The notes beneath the pieces are model-generated. The model saw only the letters and a program-made list of their open reading frames with translations. It ran no database searches and was not told where the DNA came from. Below are positions 36,042 to 49,644 of a stretch of 64,000 nucleotides of DNA, piece after piece (the first letter of the stretch is position 1; each line of letters opens with the position of its first letter). The position numbers and the translations under genes are program-made. Source of the DNA: Rhabdornis inornatus (taxonomy: Eukaryota; Chordata; Aves; Passeriformes; Rhabdornithidae); the NCBI GenBank assembly GCA_013397075.1, contig VWZS01009934.1, positions 682,001 through 746,000 of the forward strand. The letters are read 5' to 3'.

Positions 36042-37202
36042 AAGTGTTGCAGACCCCCCAGGTGGAGCTGCAGCATTTGTTCCCAGACAAGCACCCACCA
36101 TTCTGCCTTCAGGGACAGGTAGGATGAGTACCTTTGGCCTATGGAGATGGCCACAACAGATTTCTTTCTGGGTTATGTGCACTACGAGTCTCTTCACTCA
36201 GCCTTGGAAAAACATACTTCCTCCAGCATCTGGACATCACCATTAAACACACACAGGTGATTAAGATGTTTTAAGCACTGAATTATGGAAACAGTAAATG
36301 AAGCTAGATTAACAAATTGTTAAATAAGCTTTTATTCAGACCCATCTCTGCCATAGTAGTGACAAAATGGAGAAAGAGAGAAAATTGCATTGCTCTTTAA
36401 TGACGTTTTAAGACAATCTAATGTGATATGGCTTTGGTTGAGGCTTCATTGATCCTGACAATATAACCACTACAGACTTTGATATGCTGTTCAAAACTTG
36501 CCCATTACCATTTACAAGGACATAAATGCTCAGTTTGGAAATTATTCTTTTCATTAAAATGAGGCTAGCATCATTTAATTAGAGAAATAAACTTTGTAAT
36601 ATTTCAGATAACTCTCCTTCCTAGCCCACATTTAATTCAAAGCATAGCATGAGGGCTTTTTTGCAACAGACAGAGACATTCTATAAATAAGGAATGCTAT
36701 GTTGTAGCAAGTCACCAAACTCCCCAAGAGTCACACACAAAATCAAAATAGGACACAGAGTTGAACGCCAGGAAAAAAAGAAAGCACCTACATAGTAGAA
36801 CTATGAAAACATGGATATTTAGTTCAACTTTACCACAGACGCTCTATTAAATCAAAGAACAGCAAGCTCATTTTACCCTAAAGGAGGCATAGGTTAGACC
36901 TGAGATACAAACATTTCACCAGATCAAACCTATAGGACCCTGTTTGCACTTACACAGGGCTTTCCTCACACATGTTTAGACCCAGTACACCTATGCACTG
37001 AATTTCTTTACTGCAAGAGAGAAGTGTGAATGAATATTAATGCAAATGAGACTCAGGCTCCCCTAAAAAAGCCTGCTTCTGTGCTGGGCCTACCCTGAAT
37101 GAATTAGAGTTAGTAACAAATGAGCTTGTTTAACTCTGTTATAAAACCGTTTACCACAGTGGGGGGTGGGAGTGTCTGCATTATATTTTACTTTTAATAG
37201 TG
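36042..37202. other. Unique DNA, nothing recognised
   Basis: The first 200 bp are GC-richer than their surroundings and adjoin the CR1, but do not continue the CR1 pattern that I know. The remainder is ordinary AT-rich sequence with a short G-run at 37161-37169. Confidence 0.6.
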
Positions 37203-38757
37203 CTTGAGGGAAAAGTTGGGGTATTTAATACCTTCTCTGCCTCAGTCTTTAATTACAAGGCCTTTCATCTGGAAACCCAGCCCCCTGAACTGTAAAACAG
37301 GGAGTGGAGCAGAACGAAGCCTCCAAAATCGAAGGGAAAATGGCCAGCGACCTGCAACACCACAAAGACACACAAGTCCATGGGGCTGGATAGGATCCAC
37401 CCAAGAATGCTGAGGGAGCTGGTGGAAGTGCTCACCAAGCCACATTCCATTATTTACCAGCAGTCCTGGCTGACTGGGGAGGTTCCAGTTGACTGAACGT
37501 TAGCCAGTGTGACACCCATCTGCAGGAAAGGGTGGACAGAGGATCCAGGGAAGTACAGGCCTGCCAGTCTGACCTCTCTGCCAGAGAAGGTCATGGAACA
37601 GATCATCCTGAGTGGCTATCCCACAGCCAGAGGATCAGGCACTGCCATCATGGGTTTGTGAAAGGCAGGTCCTGCCTGGCCAACCTGATCTCCTTCCCCT
37701 ACAGGGTGAACTGATCAGTGTGTGAAGAAAAGGCTGTGGATGCTGCCTACCTGGACTTTTATAACATCTTTGCCACTGTCTCCCAAAACATTATCCTGGA
37801 AAACCTGGCTGCTAATTTCTTGAATGTCTGCGCTATTCACAGGGTAAAAAATACAGCTGATGGCTGGGCCCAGAGAGTGGTGGTGAACAGTTACATCCAG
37901 CTGGCATCCAGTCACGAGTGGTGTTTCCCAAAGCTCTGTACTGGGGCCACTCCTGGCCTGTCCAATATCTTTACTGATTATCTGGACACGGGGATTTGAG
38001 TGCACCCTCAGTCAGTTCACAAACACCACCAGGGCAGGAGTGTTGATCTGAGGAGAGGGTAGAAAGCCTCTACAGAGGGATCTGGGCTGGTTGGATCAAT
38101 GGGCTGAGGTCAGTTGGATAAGGTTCAGCTTGGCCAAATGCCAGATCCTACACTTTGGTCACAACAACCCCATGCAGCACTACAGCCTTGGGGCAGAGTG
38201 GCTGGAAAGCTGCCTGGTGGGAAGGGACCAGGGGTGCTGGTCAACAGCAACTGAACATGAGCCAGCTGCGCCCAGGTGGCCAAGAAGGCCAATGACATCC
38301 TGGCCTGTTCCAGCAATAGTGTGGCCAGGAGGACTCAGGCAGGGGTCATCTCCTTGTACTCAGCACTGGTGAGGTTGCACCTTGCAAAAACTGTTCAGTT
38401 TTGGGTGCCTCACTCCAAGGAAGACATTGAGGCACTGGAGTATGTCCAGAGAAGGGCAATGAAGCTGGGGAAGGGTCTGGAGCACAGGTGCTGTGAGGAA
38501 CAGGTGGGGGAACTGAGGTTGCTTAGCTTGGAGAAGAGTAGGCTCAGGGAAGACCTTATTGCTCTCTACAACTGCCTGAAAGCCAGGTGAGGATCATTAT
38601 CTTCTCTCAAGTAGCAATTGATTATACAAGAGAAAATGGCCTCAAGTTGCACCATGAGAAGTTTTGATTGGACATTATTCCATTGATAGTGCTGGATTAA
38701 TAGTTGGACTCAATGATCTTAGAGGTCTTTTCCAACCTAAAGCATTCTATGATTCTG
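37203..38757 (+). mobile_element. CR1 LINE, longest copy (~1.55 kb), dead RT ORF
   Basis: A forward-strand CR1 covers the middle of ORF2 to the 3' end. At 37630-37714 the frame reads HGFVKGRSCLANLISF, the conserved CR1 reverse-transcriptase block. This is followed by YLDFYNIFATV (consensus YLDFCKAFDTV) at about 37748-37780, so the first catalytic aspartate block is altered (Ala in place of the Asp of AFDTV). The Gln-Arg-Val-Val-Val-Asn block follows at about 37871. Where FADD is expected, near 38012-38023, the codons give Phe-Thr-Asn-Thr, so both catalytic aspartates are gone, and a one-base shift has created a stop at about 37998. The 3' UTR includes AAATGGCCTCAAGTTGCACC and ends TTTTCCAACCTAAAGCATTC..TATGATTCTG. 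About 150 bp of 3' UTR are missing at 38675-38685. It is 5'-truncated at about 37203. The open frames at 37532-38590 are pieces of this decayed ORF. Confidence 0.96.
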
Positions 38758-41700
38758 TCCTGAGAACAATGGATAATTGCTTTTTTCATCCGACACAGAG
38801 AGTTATAGCAGCACAATGACCAGTTGTGCACTTCCCCAATGTGGCATTTGGAAAGTGAAGACATGCTGCATAACAAATTGCTTTGACTAAACTAAGTTGT
38901 AGATCTTCAGAGTTTTTCCCATCTCTTACTCCAAAACCCCAACTACCTAACTGTGGCAATGGATCCAGAGAATAATTTAAAAAGCAGAAGTAACATAAAA
39001 GACTGAAATAAGTTATCTGTAAGGAAACAATATGTGCGCATATCTACATATAATGTATATATATAATATACAGTACATATAAATATACATGGGTACAAAT
39101 TCAATTTTGGAAAAGATCAATAGCAATAGGAAAGAAACTCAGATTATCTCCATTTTATAGTGTGAAGGGTTTTATCATATTTCAATGGATGCTATATTAT
39201 ATTTATTCCAGTTTCTAGCATCTTTTAAAATAGTCTCTGCACAATCATCTAGCAAAATCACTCCTGAAAAATGTACTGCCTACCTCATGAAGCACCTAAG
39301 CCACAGGAGTGCTGATCTGCATTATATTACATGCTGCTCTATCCTATATTACAATCTACAATTTAGGCAAAGGCACACAAATGAAAAATGAAAGCACACA
39401 GAAATTAGGCGAACAAGTCCAGAGCTACACCGCAGAGACTGGGGCAGAATTAAAATGAGATTATGAGATCTGAACTCCTGCATAAACTATATTAAAGTTT
39501 TCTTTCAAACCACACTTAGAGGGCTCACCTCCACTCACTGCTTAAAATACATTAAAAAAAAAAAATCTGCTCAACAAATCTGTGGAGCAAGTCTTTACCC
39601 TCCAGGCAGCTAAAGAATTCGCTGTTCTCAAAGATAGAACTCCAAGTAAATGATTGCATTTTTTTTTGTTATGTTTTTAAAGAAATACCTTTTTTTCCTC
39701 AAAGAATAATCCAAAATATTTGTCTTGGAGAAGTAAACAGAGTTTAAAAATACAGTAGAAAACACAGTCTTTTTATCAAAATTCAGCTTTCAAAGAAGAT
39801 TTTAAAAGATTATTTTTATCCAATTTAACAGTACAAACCCCTCTACATGATACAAAGGTAGCTTTGATGCTACTGCATTTATAAAAATATTTTATTCATG
39901 TATTTCTTTTGTAGCTTTGTCACTAAGAATTGAATCAGCTACATACAACTTAATTCTTCCCCTGATAGTTGTGTGATGAGAAAGATGATATTGCTTTCTG
40001 ATTGCAGTAAAACAAAATGAAATACATTACCTGTCTGTTCTACTTTGAGTAACAAATGCAGTGAGTATGAGAGATGACATGCATGGCTACTTTTAAACAG
40101 AGGTGTCACACATATGCAGTATTATTTTTGTTATACATATTTCTGTATTTTCTAAAACTGCATCTACAGCTGTGGATCCTAGTCCCTGAAGTACTCTATC
40201 CTATTATCCTTTATATTTTTTTATTTGGTTACAACATATTTTGTGATACCAGTAGTTAAAGGGAAACCTAAATATTTCCATTCCTAAATAGTGAGGGACT
40301 TAAATTGCTTTGTTAATAGTAAAAAGATCATGAACAAGCCACACTTATGTCCATTACCACTTTCAGATTTAATCTGAAATTTATTTTGCTGCAGCAAATG
40401 AGGGAAACATTTTTTTAATCTATGGAAAAGAAAAAATCAAATGTTAATTTTTCTCCTCAGATTAAATGGGATTGCAGCTAAAAATTTCGTTAGCAGATTG
40501 CCAGTGGCTGTGGATGATGACAATCCAGTGTCACATGACAAAGTAGAGCATGGTATTGATTACTTCACAATAGTGTATGCAAAGTATTAAAGTACCTTCA
40601 AAGAAAACCTCAGGTTATGTTTGCTGTGTAAAAAAGGAATTAAATTACCAACTAGGAAAATGTCTTCTTGTCAGAAGACAACCTTCCAGGCTTCATGTCC
40701 TGCAAACCCAGATAAGCCATAAGAAGCTCCCTCCTACGGCCCCTGCAGAAAAATGGCATATCCCTTCCATCAATACTCCAAGCCTGAAAAAAAAGTCATA
40801 GAATGTGCAAATCATGTGCAAATCACATATTCCCAAGGATAAAGAGTCTGCAATCTAATATTTAAATGCGAAGTTCTGGAGAGGAAAAAATCCCAAAGAT
40901 TAGAATATGAATGTTATGAATTACCCTGGACGTGTGAATTTGGTATTGGCAATCTGACACAATCAATGTTTTTGGAATTTGTCTTCAAATTTAAAGGAAC
41001 GTGCCATACATTAAAAGTAAATAGCAAGAGTATTTTGATATCAAAGCTATTGAATCCAAAATCTGTGGCTTTGGAGGCATAGTAAGAATTCACTGTAAGT
41101 GTAACATGAAGTTAAGATTCCATAGAAACAGAAGAAATTACCATTCTAATTCATGCAGCTGCTGCTCTGGTGCTGTTCTGTAATGCAATAAGATGGATTC
41201 TCCTGGTGGTTGAAAGCCATTTTGAAGTTGTTGGTACTACTGTATGTGTAAAAAAACCCCAAAACCAAAGACAAAAGCATCACAGATGCGGCCAAAAAAG
41301 GAGATGGGAAACAAAAGAGAATCAGAGGAACACTAGCAATAGAAGTGTAGAAGAAAGCTCAGAGAATGCATTTCAAACATATTCTTGGCACGAAGGAGAA
41401 TTTTTAGAATAAAGAGACTCCCTTTATTATTCACATTCTTCTTTTATTTAGGAGGATATAATTTTATGAAGGTTTGTTCAGCAAACAAATGAAGATGCAC
41501 TGACTATTATAAGCAATTATCTTATCACTTTTTCTTCCCAACAGAATAATCTATGAGAATCTGAGTACTGACTAACCATTTATCTAAAAAGATATTGTGC
41601 TATATACTCGCTTTTGGATATAGTTGGACTACAATCAAATACAACACTGATCCTAATTGTGATTCTGATGTTACAGAGGTTCAAAGAAAGTATGACTCTT

Positions 41701-43565
41701 AAACCACTTAGCAGCATCCCCCAATATTTGAAATATCTGGGTACAGCTCTGCCAAACTGTCAAGAATGCCATTGCTTTGCCATTGTAGGCATTCCAAAAT
41801 GATGCCTGAAGTTCCCTTGGAAGCAGAGGCAAGAGAGAATTATGTATTGCATCTTCTTGACTACTTGTCCATGGGTTTACTGTGGATTCAGCTAATGCCA
41901 TAGGCTTTTGGCAGCTGGCAGTATGCACAGTGTAAAACATCATTCAGCTTCACTGTCTCAATCACTGTGCTCCACAGAGCAGAAAATTAAGTTCGACAGA
42001 TTTACAGGAGGTTCTTGTCATCTACTGTAATTCATATAAATCATTATATATATGATTTAAAATCTCATCTGTAACTTCCAGAGAATGATGACGGAGTCAG
42101 TGTGATTATTTTATACAATTATAGAAAAAAACCCAATCCCGAATTATGAGCTATGACCAAATGTTCATTTTCATCCCCATGGACGGAAGCATTGACATAA
42201 TTTATATCTCTAAACATTCTTTCATTTTCAGAAGAGCTTAATTTCTGTAACATCTAACCTTAACTAACATGAATAGTAGTATTTTCTTTTATATTTTAAG
42301 TGGCTAAGAATTTTCTGCTGAAACTACCTTTTTAATGGATAAAGAGAATTTATAGGTGACTTTTTAGTATATAGTGTGTCAGGTTCCATTAATTTTCTGT
42401 AAAATTTAAGCAGAACTCTTCTGTATTCTGCCTTGTACATGCTGCTTTTAGGACATCACATTCCATCCCCCACTGGGGAGATGTAACTCGGAAGTCAAGT
42501 GTCTCCAACGCCTCAGGAATGAAATTATCCTAAGCCTGAAGAATCCACGACTTTATGTCACAGAAAACACTGTACTTCCAGTGTTCCTGTGGAGCAGCCT
42601 ATCTGGGAAAGCCTTTTTTGAGTTTCTGGCCCCAACACACAATTCCTATCTACCTAGGCAAATTACATCCCTTTCTGTTTCACTGCATAGTCCTTGGCCT
42701 CTCAGTGTCCACACTGCATACATGCACACAGAGTCCTGCTTAGAGCAATCCAAGCAGTTCCCTTTTTGAGAGAATCTGATCACAGAAGAGATGATGATAC
42801 ACTCCAAGATCTGTGCAGTGCACAGGCCAGTTCACATCACCCGCCATAAGTCTCTCCTTCCCACACCAAAGGGCTTCCCAAGAACAGCACATCTCAGTCT
42901 CCAGCTATTCTTTCTTTGCAACTCCAAAAATTTCCATTGGCCAGACACACCAACTCTACACCTCAATTCATTCGAAAATGAATGAAAACAAAGAAGTCAG
43001 GGCTGAATGCAGGGCCTGTAATAATGTCCTTAAACATGATACTGGAAGCTCCACTGAGAAACTACCTCCCTTTCAGGCCCCCTTTGTACTGCCAATGTTA
43101 AGGCCAACAGTTTAAGAGTTATGAGAGATTTTGATTGAGTGCGCTACAGTCTCCTTGAAGCCTTTAATATTTACACCAATGGTGTGTTAGTTCTTTCAAT
43201 ATCATTCACCTGTCTTATTTTTACCACAATGATAGGGAAAAAAGAGATAAAATGCTAATTTATTAAATCATTTCCATTGCAAGATAAATCTCTTCATTCA
43301 ACTATTAACGTTTGCACATTACTGATGGGACATTTTTTAGACTTTCTACGGATATCTTGACTTAGTAGCTTCTGAATATGGAAGCTTACTTAATGCCTAC
43401 TGTTTTATCTTTGTTTCTTCTACTTAGTCACAATGGCACACTGGACCCACATCTTTGGGGAAATCTGCTGCCTCCATGGGGGCTAGCTTCAAGATGTCAG
43501 GAAAACACTTTCCTACCCTGATACAGCCCTCAGATTTCTCTCCACTACTAATTCTTCAGGTAGGC
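38758..43565. other. Unique AT-rich DNA between two CR1 copies
   Basis: This contains an AT-rich patch at 39032-39092 and a small palindromic AT element at 42038-42058 (AAATCAT..ATGATTT). The motif GTGCAAATCA occurs twice at about 40814-40835. No gene is recognised. Frames of 90-100 codons at 41671-41943 minus and 42813-43115 plus look random. Confidence 0.6.
39032..39092. repeat. AT-rich low-complexity patch
   Basis: About 60 bp of degenerate TA and ATATAC units with isolated G/C. It is too irregular to give a unit count. Confidence 0.7.
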
Positions 43566-44199
43566 AGCAACGAAAAAGGGGCATACAACCCTGATGGACT
43601 ACAAGGATATTGTGAGATTATGCGGGAAGAAAATTAGAAGTGCAAAAGTCCAACTAGAATGTTATTTGACTATTTGAGATATAGGGAATAAAAACACTGA
43701 CAACAGATGAGGAAAATGGTGAGATACTTAAAGCCTTCCTTGCCTCAGCCTTTAGCAGTAAGATCAGTTCTCTGTGTACCCTGTTCCCTGAACTGGAAGA
43801 CAGGAATAGAGAGCAGAAGGAAGCCCCCACAATCCATAATCCACAGGAAAATGACCAGGGACCTGCTACACCACGAGGAGAGACCTTATTGTTCTCCACA
43901 ACTTCTGGAAAAGAGGCTTGAGCCAGATGGGGGATGTCTCTTCTCCCGAGCAACCACTGATAGGACAAGACAAAATGGTCTCAAGTTGCACTAGGGGACC
44001 GTTAGATTGGATATCAGGAAGAGTTAATTCATTTGAACAGGCTGCCCAGAGAGTCACCATCCCTGGATGTATTTAAAAGTCAGGTAGATGTGGTGTTTAG
44101 GGACATGGTTAATGAATGGATTTGGTAGTATTAGGTTAATAGCTGGACTTGGTGATCTTAAAGGTCTTTTCCAATCTAAATGAGTCTATGATCCTGTAA
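43566..44199 (+). mobile_element. CR1 LINE with a large internal deletion
   Basis: A forward-strand CR1 whose left half comes from mid-ORF2: AAAAGTCCAACTAGAATG, GATGAGGAAAATGGTGAGAT, CTTCCTTGCCTCAGCCTTTA, CCTGAACTGGAAGACAGG, GACCTGCTACACCAC. At about 43872-43877 it jumps directly to the 3' part: GAGAGACCTTATTGTTCTCC, GGTCTCAAGTTGCACTAGGG, GTCACCATCCCTGGATGTAT, GGTGTTTAGGGACATGG, ending GGTCTTTTCCAATCTAAATG..TCTATGATCCTG. Compared with the 37.2-kb copy, roughly 1.1 kb of ORF2 is absent. A smaller gap lies between 43625 and 43700. The terminal 3' end is complete. The short frames inside it are not genes. Confidence 0.94.
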
Positions 44200-46230
44200 A
44201 CTGACCAATGTCTGTTTATCAACCCAAAGAAATTACATTATGAAACAAAATTCTACACTGGCAACCATAGTAGGAATCCATACAGAAGCAGAAAATAGGA
44301 ACTAAATATAGACTTCAATAATTATTTTAAGTGAGAGTTACTAATTGCTGTTCAACAAGTACACAGTTTCCCAAGGAACTTTTCTGGCATGCAAACAGCA
44401 GATGGCAGAAATTGCAATTACTGAGCTATGGCTGCAGGCTACTACCACTGATAGCAAGCTTGTGTAAGAATTCTTTCCTAATCTTCATGGGGAATGGGAG
44501 AAGATGTACTCTAAAGGTATTGGGAAGAATTTTCTTTTTCCAGTCGAAGTTTACTTCAGGAAGATATGTGAATATTTCTCACTTGTGAAATTTCAGTCTC
44601 AGCTGTGAATATTGATTTCTGTCTCAGTCTTGAGTGCTGTCAGCTTCAGGCATCCAGTTTTGCCCGTGTGCTCCTGATACCCCACAGTGTATTCTGCTTC
44701 CCCAATAAAACTAAAATATATGGGACACAATCATGTCTCACTCAGGTCCTACAGATGGGCTGACTGATTTTTGAACAAAGTATTTAAAAATTATAAGAAA
44801 TTTAGATGAAGGATTGACTGAAATAGCTCTCTCATCTGCATTTTCTCATTTGTTTTTGTACACCTCCATGCAAACTGCACACACAGTTTGATTAGTCCTG
44901 CTGTGTACTTCACAGGGCACTGTAATTGGTTCAGAAGCAAATCAGAGAGCTTCTGAGTGCACAAACTCAGAAACTACATTCTTAGACATTTTTAAATGGA
45001 AAAAAACAAACAAAAACCAACCTAAAATCCAAAACCAAGAACAACCCAGCAGCATCACCCAGTGCTTTGACACTCTATAGCAGTTTTCTCACAATAAAAG
45101 ATAAAACCCAGAAGCTGATTATTTAGTGGGCAGCCCAAATGAAGTCAAATGAGAGCCAATTAGCATCCTCCCTTTCTTTCTCCCTCCAAGTGTGACCACT
45201 TCAGAGGAACCTAAAAAGAAATCTCACACAGTGATGGAAATAGAGTGAAGGACTACTATTTCCATTACAGTATTTGTATTTCTTTAAACACTGGTCTTTA
45301 AAATCTGAGATTTCAGAAAAGGAAAAAAATCTCGTGCCTGCATAAATAGACAAAGGAAGACATGTACTCTTCTTCTTGCCTTGCAAGAGAAGATGGGAAC
45401 AAAAAGACTGAAGTGTCCCCTGCAAAAGCTAATTAAATGTCTTCATTTAAACAGAATCTGACACATCGTTTTAGCTGCTTAAGATGGTTGTCAGATTCCC
45501 TCTTCCACTGCAAACCACATTGAAAAATCCTAACAATCACGAGCTGCCTGGGGTTTTAGGCTGTAATGGTAGGACTAAGCAACAAAGGAGAAAAGCAAAA
45601 GCAGACCGTGTCCCTCACACACATATGTCCTGCTCCACACTCATAGTTCAGACACCACGTGTTCCACAGTGTGTCTCACCACACAGTGCAGAACAGCAGA
45701 CACAAGATCAGAGCATCTGAAGTCTCTGCAAATCCACCCTCTCAGTCCCCATGTAGGCAAGCAGATAAGCACATTGTTAGTCTCAGCAGCTGCTTCATAC
45801 AATTAACAGATCCATTTACAATTCAGCTCTGAATTTGCTTTCACTGTCCCTTATTAAGTCCTGGTATAAAAGCTGGTTCAGAGGCCTTTTTCACCCCTCT
45901 TTTTATAAAGGACAAGAAATAGGTTACATTTATGTGTAAAGATGAATATTTAATGTTTATATTTAAAGCTACTCAGACCAAGTAAAATTTCTCAGTCCAT
46001 ATAGTTAGTGCTTAGATCAGGCTGGAGGAAGAAGTGAGCCTCTGCTGAACTACCAAAGAACCACATATACAGCCAGGTTTATGATCAGGAATACAATACA
46101 TCTTTTTTCAGCATAATTGTTCTCATCTGCCTATTACATTTACTCACATCACATTCAAGAACACTTCAGGAGTCATATTTTGTTCTCCAATACTCCAGTA
46201 TGCCTGAGCTGATGTAAGTCTTTACATGCC

Positions 46231-46251
46231 TTTTTTTGTTTGTTTGTTTGG
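46231..46251. repeat. (TTTG)n short repeat
   Basis: A T7 run is followed by about four TTTG units. It is a low-complexity tract like the AAAC tract on the other strand at 46.54 kb. Confidence 0.85.
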
Positions 46252-46537
46252 TTCTTTAAAATCTGCTTTTAGCTGAAAACATACCACATAAAATAAATGA
46301 GAAAAAGTTATAGAAGAAAATGAGACTATTACAAAACGCAAATATATCATACTATGCAGAAGAGTTGTTTGGGTTAATAAAATGCAAGATGAGAGCAGCA
46401 TTACAACAATTAACATCTAAATACAGAATCTAGCTAAACAAATTTACCTGCAGACAGCCATGACCTAGAAACATTAAGTTCTTTATTCTGTATCAGTATA
46501 ATCTCTTATTATCATACTATCACCTCCACTATTCCTA

Positions 46538-46577
46538 CAAACAAACAAAAAAAAAACCACCAAACAAACAAAAAAAT
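46538..46577. repeat. A-rich tract with CAAA units
   Basis: CAAA units flank an A10 run and a CCACC interruption. This and the TTTG run 290 bp to the left form an inverted pair of low-complexity tracts. Confidence 0.85.
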
Positions 46578-47455
46578 CTACAGCCCCTTCTTGTGGGGTT
46601 TCTGTCTGGAATTGTTAGCCAGGTTTGTTCTCCCTGAGTCAGAGGCAGTCTGTACTTTGTCTTTTTATCAGCCTGCTCCTTCTGTTCATTATTAACTAAT
46701 AAATACCTCCCCCAAAAATACCTTTACCCAGTTTTGGTCTGGAAACTGTTTTTCATATCTAAGACTGCAAATGTAATCTAAAAATCTTTCCTCAATCCTC
46801 CAATAGCATGTTTTATACATTTCAGCCAGAAAGATGTGTGCCCATTTGTCTTACAGGTTCAAAACTTGTTGTTGTGGGTTGGTATTTCTTGCCTTGAAGT
46901 CTTTTATATGCCATAGTTCTAAAGAGATTATTTTTTTTAATTACTCCAATACCTCAATCTGGGATCCTATAATCATGCTGGGCTTCATCTGCTTTGCTTC
47001 ACTTGGCAATTTAGGTTGTGCAAGCTATATTAAGTGCTCACAGATTTTCATACGAATGGCATGTACAAGATGTTCCAGCTTACTCACGCTGAATCCACCA
47101 ACTGCAATAGGCTGTTAAAGCATTTTTTAAATAGGTATTATACTCACAAATATCCCTTTGTTAAAATGTGAAGATGTTTGGAAATGCCAAAATGAGTTAC
47201 TGCTCTGTGAACCCTCATGTTCTAAGTCAGCTGAGAGTTCTTAGTGCCTCTGTAAACTTCATGTTTTCAAGTCCAACAACCAACTACCTAAAAGTTCACT
47301 TAACTGTTATGACACACCATACCTTGTCAGAGTCAGATAATATACAGCTCTGAAAATCCATTCATCCATCCCAGTCATGCTTTACTCTTCTACTTCCTCA
47401 AGTTTTCTTTTTCTTAATCAATTCAGTATGTGTTCCCCTGGGCAGGTGGCATCTG

Positions 47456-47490
47456 CAGGTCAGGGCTTCCCTGCTAGAAGCCCTGACTTG
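47456..47490. repeat. GC-rich hairpin, 14-bp stem, 7-nt loop
   Basis: GTCAGGGCTTC at 47459-47469 pairs perfectly with GAAGCCCTGAC at 47477-47487. As RNA from the plus strand, the stem extends outward by a G-U, an A-U and a C-G pair to 14 bp (47456-47490). The loop is CCTGCTA. It is the most stable-looking stem that I found and is GC-rich against an AT-rich background. Confidence 0.9.
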
Positions 47491-49644
47491 GGTACCACTG
47501 GTCCTGCCCATTGGTGTCTCAGCCACTTTTATCTTCTCTTCAAACCCAGACTCTCCACAGCAGCCTCTACTGCTTCAGCTCAAAAGTCCTAGTGCCTTGC
47601 TGGGCTTTGTCCGAGACTTTAACATGCTCCTCTAATGCCACAGAACTGGGTAATTTGTGCACATTGAAGAAAATAAAAAACAAGCTGTCATTCAAACAGA
47701 AAACAAAAGATATTAATCATTTGGTATTATCACCACACAGCACGTGTGTGCATATGACTAAGACATGAGGGAGGAGAACCATATGCACCAAGCTATTTGC
47801 AATGCAGACCTGAAGAGGTTTTCCAAATTAGGTCATGGATGACAAGAGAATCAATGCAGCACACATAGACCCAGATGCAATATTTTCACATTCCTCTTTT
47901 TAACGGAGATGAAGTGATATGAGGACCTCTTGGGTACAATTTATGCAATATGGGGTTTCATAAGACTGAGGTAACACTGATAATAATGTGAAGAAAAAAA
48001 AAAAGAGAAAGATTTTTTGGAGTTTATTTCAGTTTAGTTCAGGAACTGGAGCTGCTCAATTGCCTTACTGACCAGGTGTCAGTAAAGAATCAGTAAAATC
48101 TATTTCCATCTATGTACAGCTGACATGTTGCCAGTTTTTTCTAGAAATAGACATTACTGAGGCTAGCTCACTCTTCTTACCTTCCACTTGGATCACTGCA
48201 ATCTGCTCTGAAGTTAGAAAATATTTGAAAAATTCAGTTAGCATAGAAGTAGGCAATATTTTAGAGGCAAACCATTTGGAAACAGCCATCTGTGCTCAAT
48301 AATGGTTGGAAAATTTAGAAAAAATGCTACTTTTCTTTTTTTCACTAGCTCCACTCTTTTTTACCCTTTCTGCAGTGGACTTCTTTTCAGTGTTAGTTGT
48401 GGAAAAAAGATAACTTTACAGCCAAATTTTGTGTAATAGCCTACACAATACCAATTCATTTGTATTGACTAGAGACCCTGGCATCCCTGAGCTACTTCAA
48501 GCCCCATTTTTTTTTCAGCTACCCCAGCTCTTCTAATCCCTCCACTTTATTATCTCCCTTCTACTTATTTTTCACTCTTTGCTTCCACCAAGCAGACCAC
48601 ACAAGCAGCCAAGAAGTCAGTATGTTGGTTTAGGTGGGATGCAACTGTCAGCAAGGCACCTTCACCAAAAACCTACTTCAGTAAAAAACCTTATTCTTTC
48701 CTCATTCTGATAGAGCTTGGATTTTCTCACTGTTGGACAAAGCACAATCCTTCTTGCAGATTTCTGAAGGAGACAAAATTTAGCATTAGTTGGTTGCTTA
48801 TTTTAAATAAAGTCAGGTATGGTGATAGCAATGATGTCTCTATTAAGCAGCAGACCATTTCTCTTCCTCACACATGTACCACATGCCTTTCTATATTTTC
48901 TTTAAGCTAACAAGGAATTTCTATGGAGTAGATCAGTGATTTCAGTTAAAGACAACTGAGAACTAGCCATTTGTAAGATGTTTAAATATTCAGCAGGTCA
49001 ACAGACTGTATGTGGTTATGAATATATCTGACCAGAAAAAAAGACATATTTACTTTTCCAGTACCTCAGTATAAGTTTCTTACCAGCATCCATTGTCTCC
49101 CTAAGCACTTCTTCCCATTACACACGAAAAAGGAAAAGTCCCTTGCATTTACAATTAAAGAAATTAAACTGTAACTTAATACATATGTTTGATTCACAAA
49201 AGTAAACAAAAAATTCTAGAAAGTCTAATTAAAAGCACATACATTTTTCATGGCAATTTTATGTTGCTGGAAGCCTTTCTTTTCCTATTCCTACTAGAAT
49301 CTTCCTACTAGAGGTGGCTTAAGCGGCTAGTATATCATAACCTTCAACTAGTAAATATCCATTTTGTTCCAAAAGATGCTAAAATTACTCCTAAAGTCTA
49401 CCATTTATATTGTTTCTTCCACTCCCTTCCTCTGAAATATTCAAACAAACATTAGAAAATCCTATTTGTAGTATCAGCAAAAGCTCAGAAAGCTGTTAGG
49501 TTGATGTATATACACTCTGTTAACTGACCTAAATTATAAGAGACTAACTTCAAAACCACTGACTGAAAACTAATCTTAAACACTGAGCAAGTGTAACAGA
49601 TCCTGTAACTATAGCTCTAGAAGAAATGCATTAGAAATGCACTA

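Noticed and set aside
36042..36240. GC-richer block following the 35.7-kb CR1, considered as further CR1 or an exon
   Set aside because: It does not follow the CR1 order after GGTACTG, and the two minus-strand frames have no recognisable domain.
37532..38590. Several plus- and minus-strand frames of 60-104 codons
   Set aside because: Pieces of the frameshifted reverse-transcriptase ORF of the CR1 copy, or antisense shadows, not host genes.
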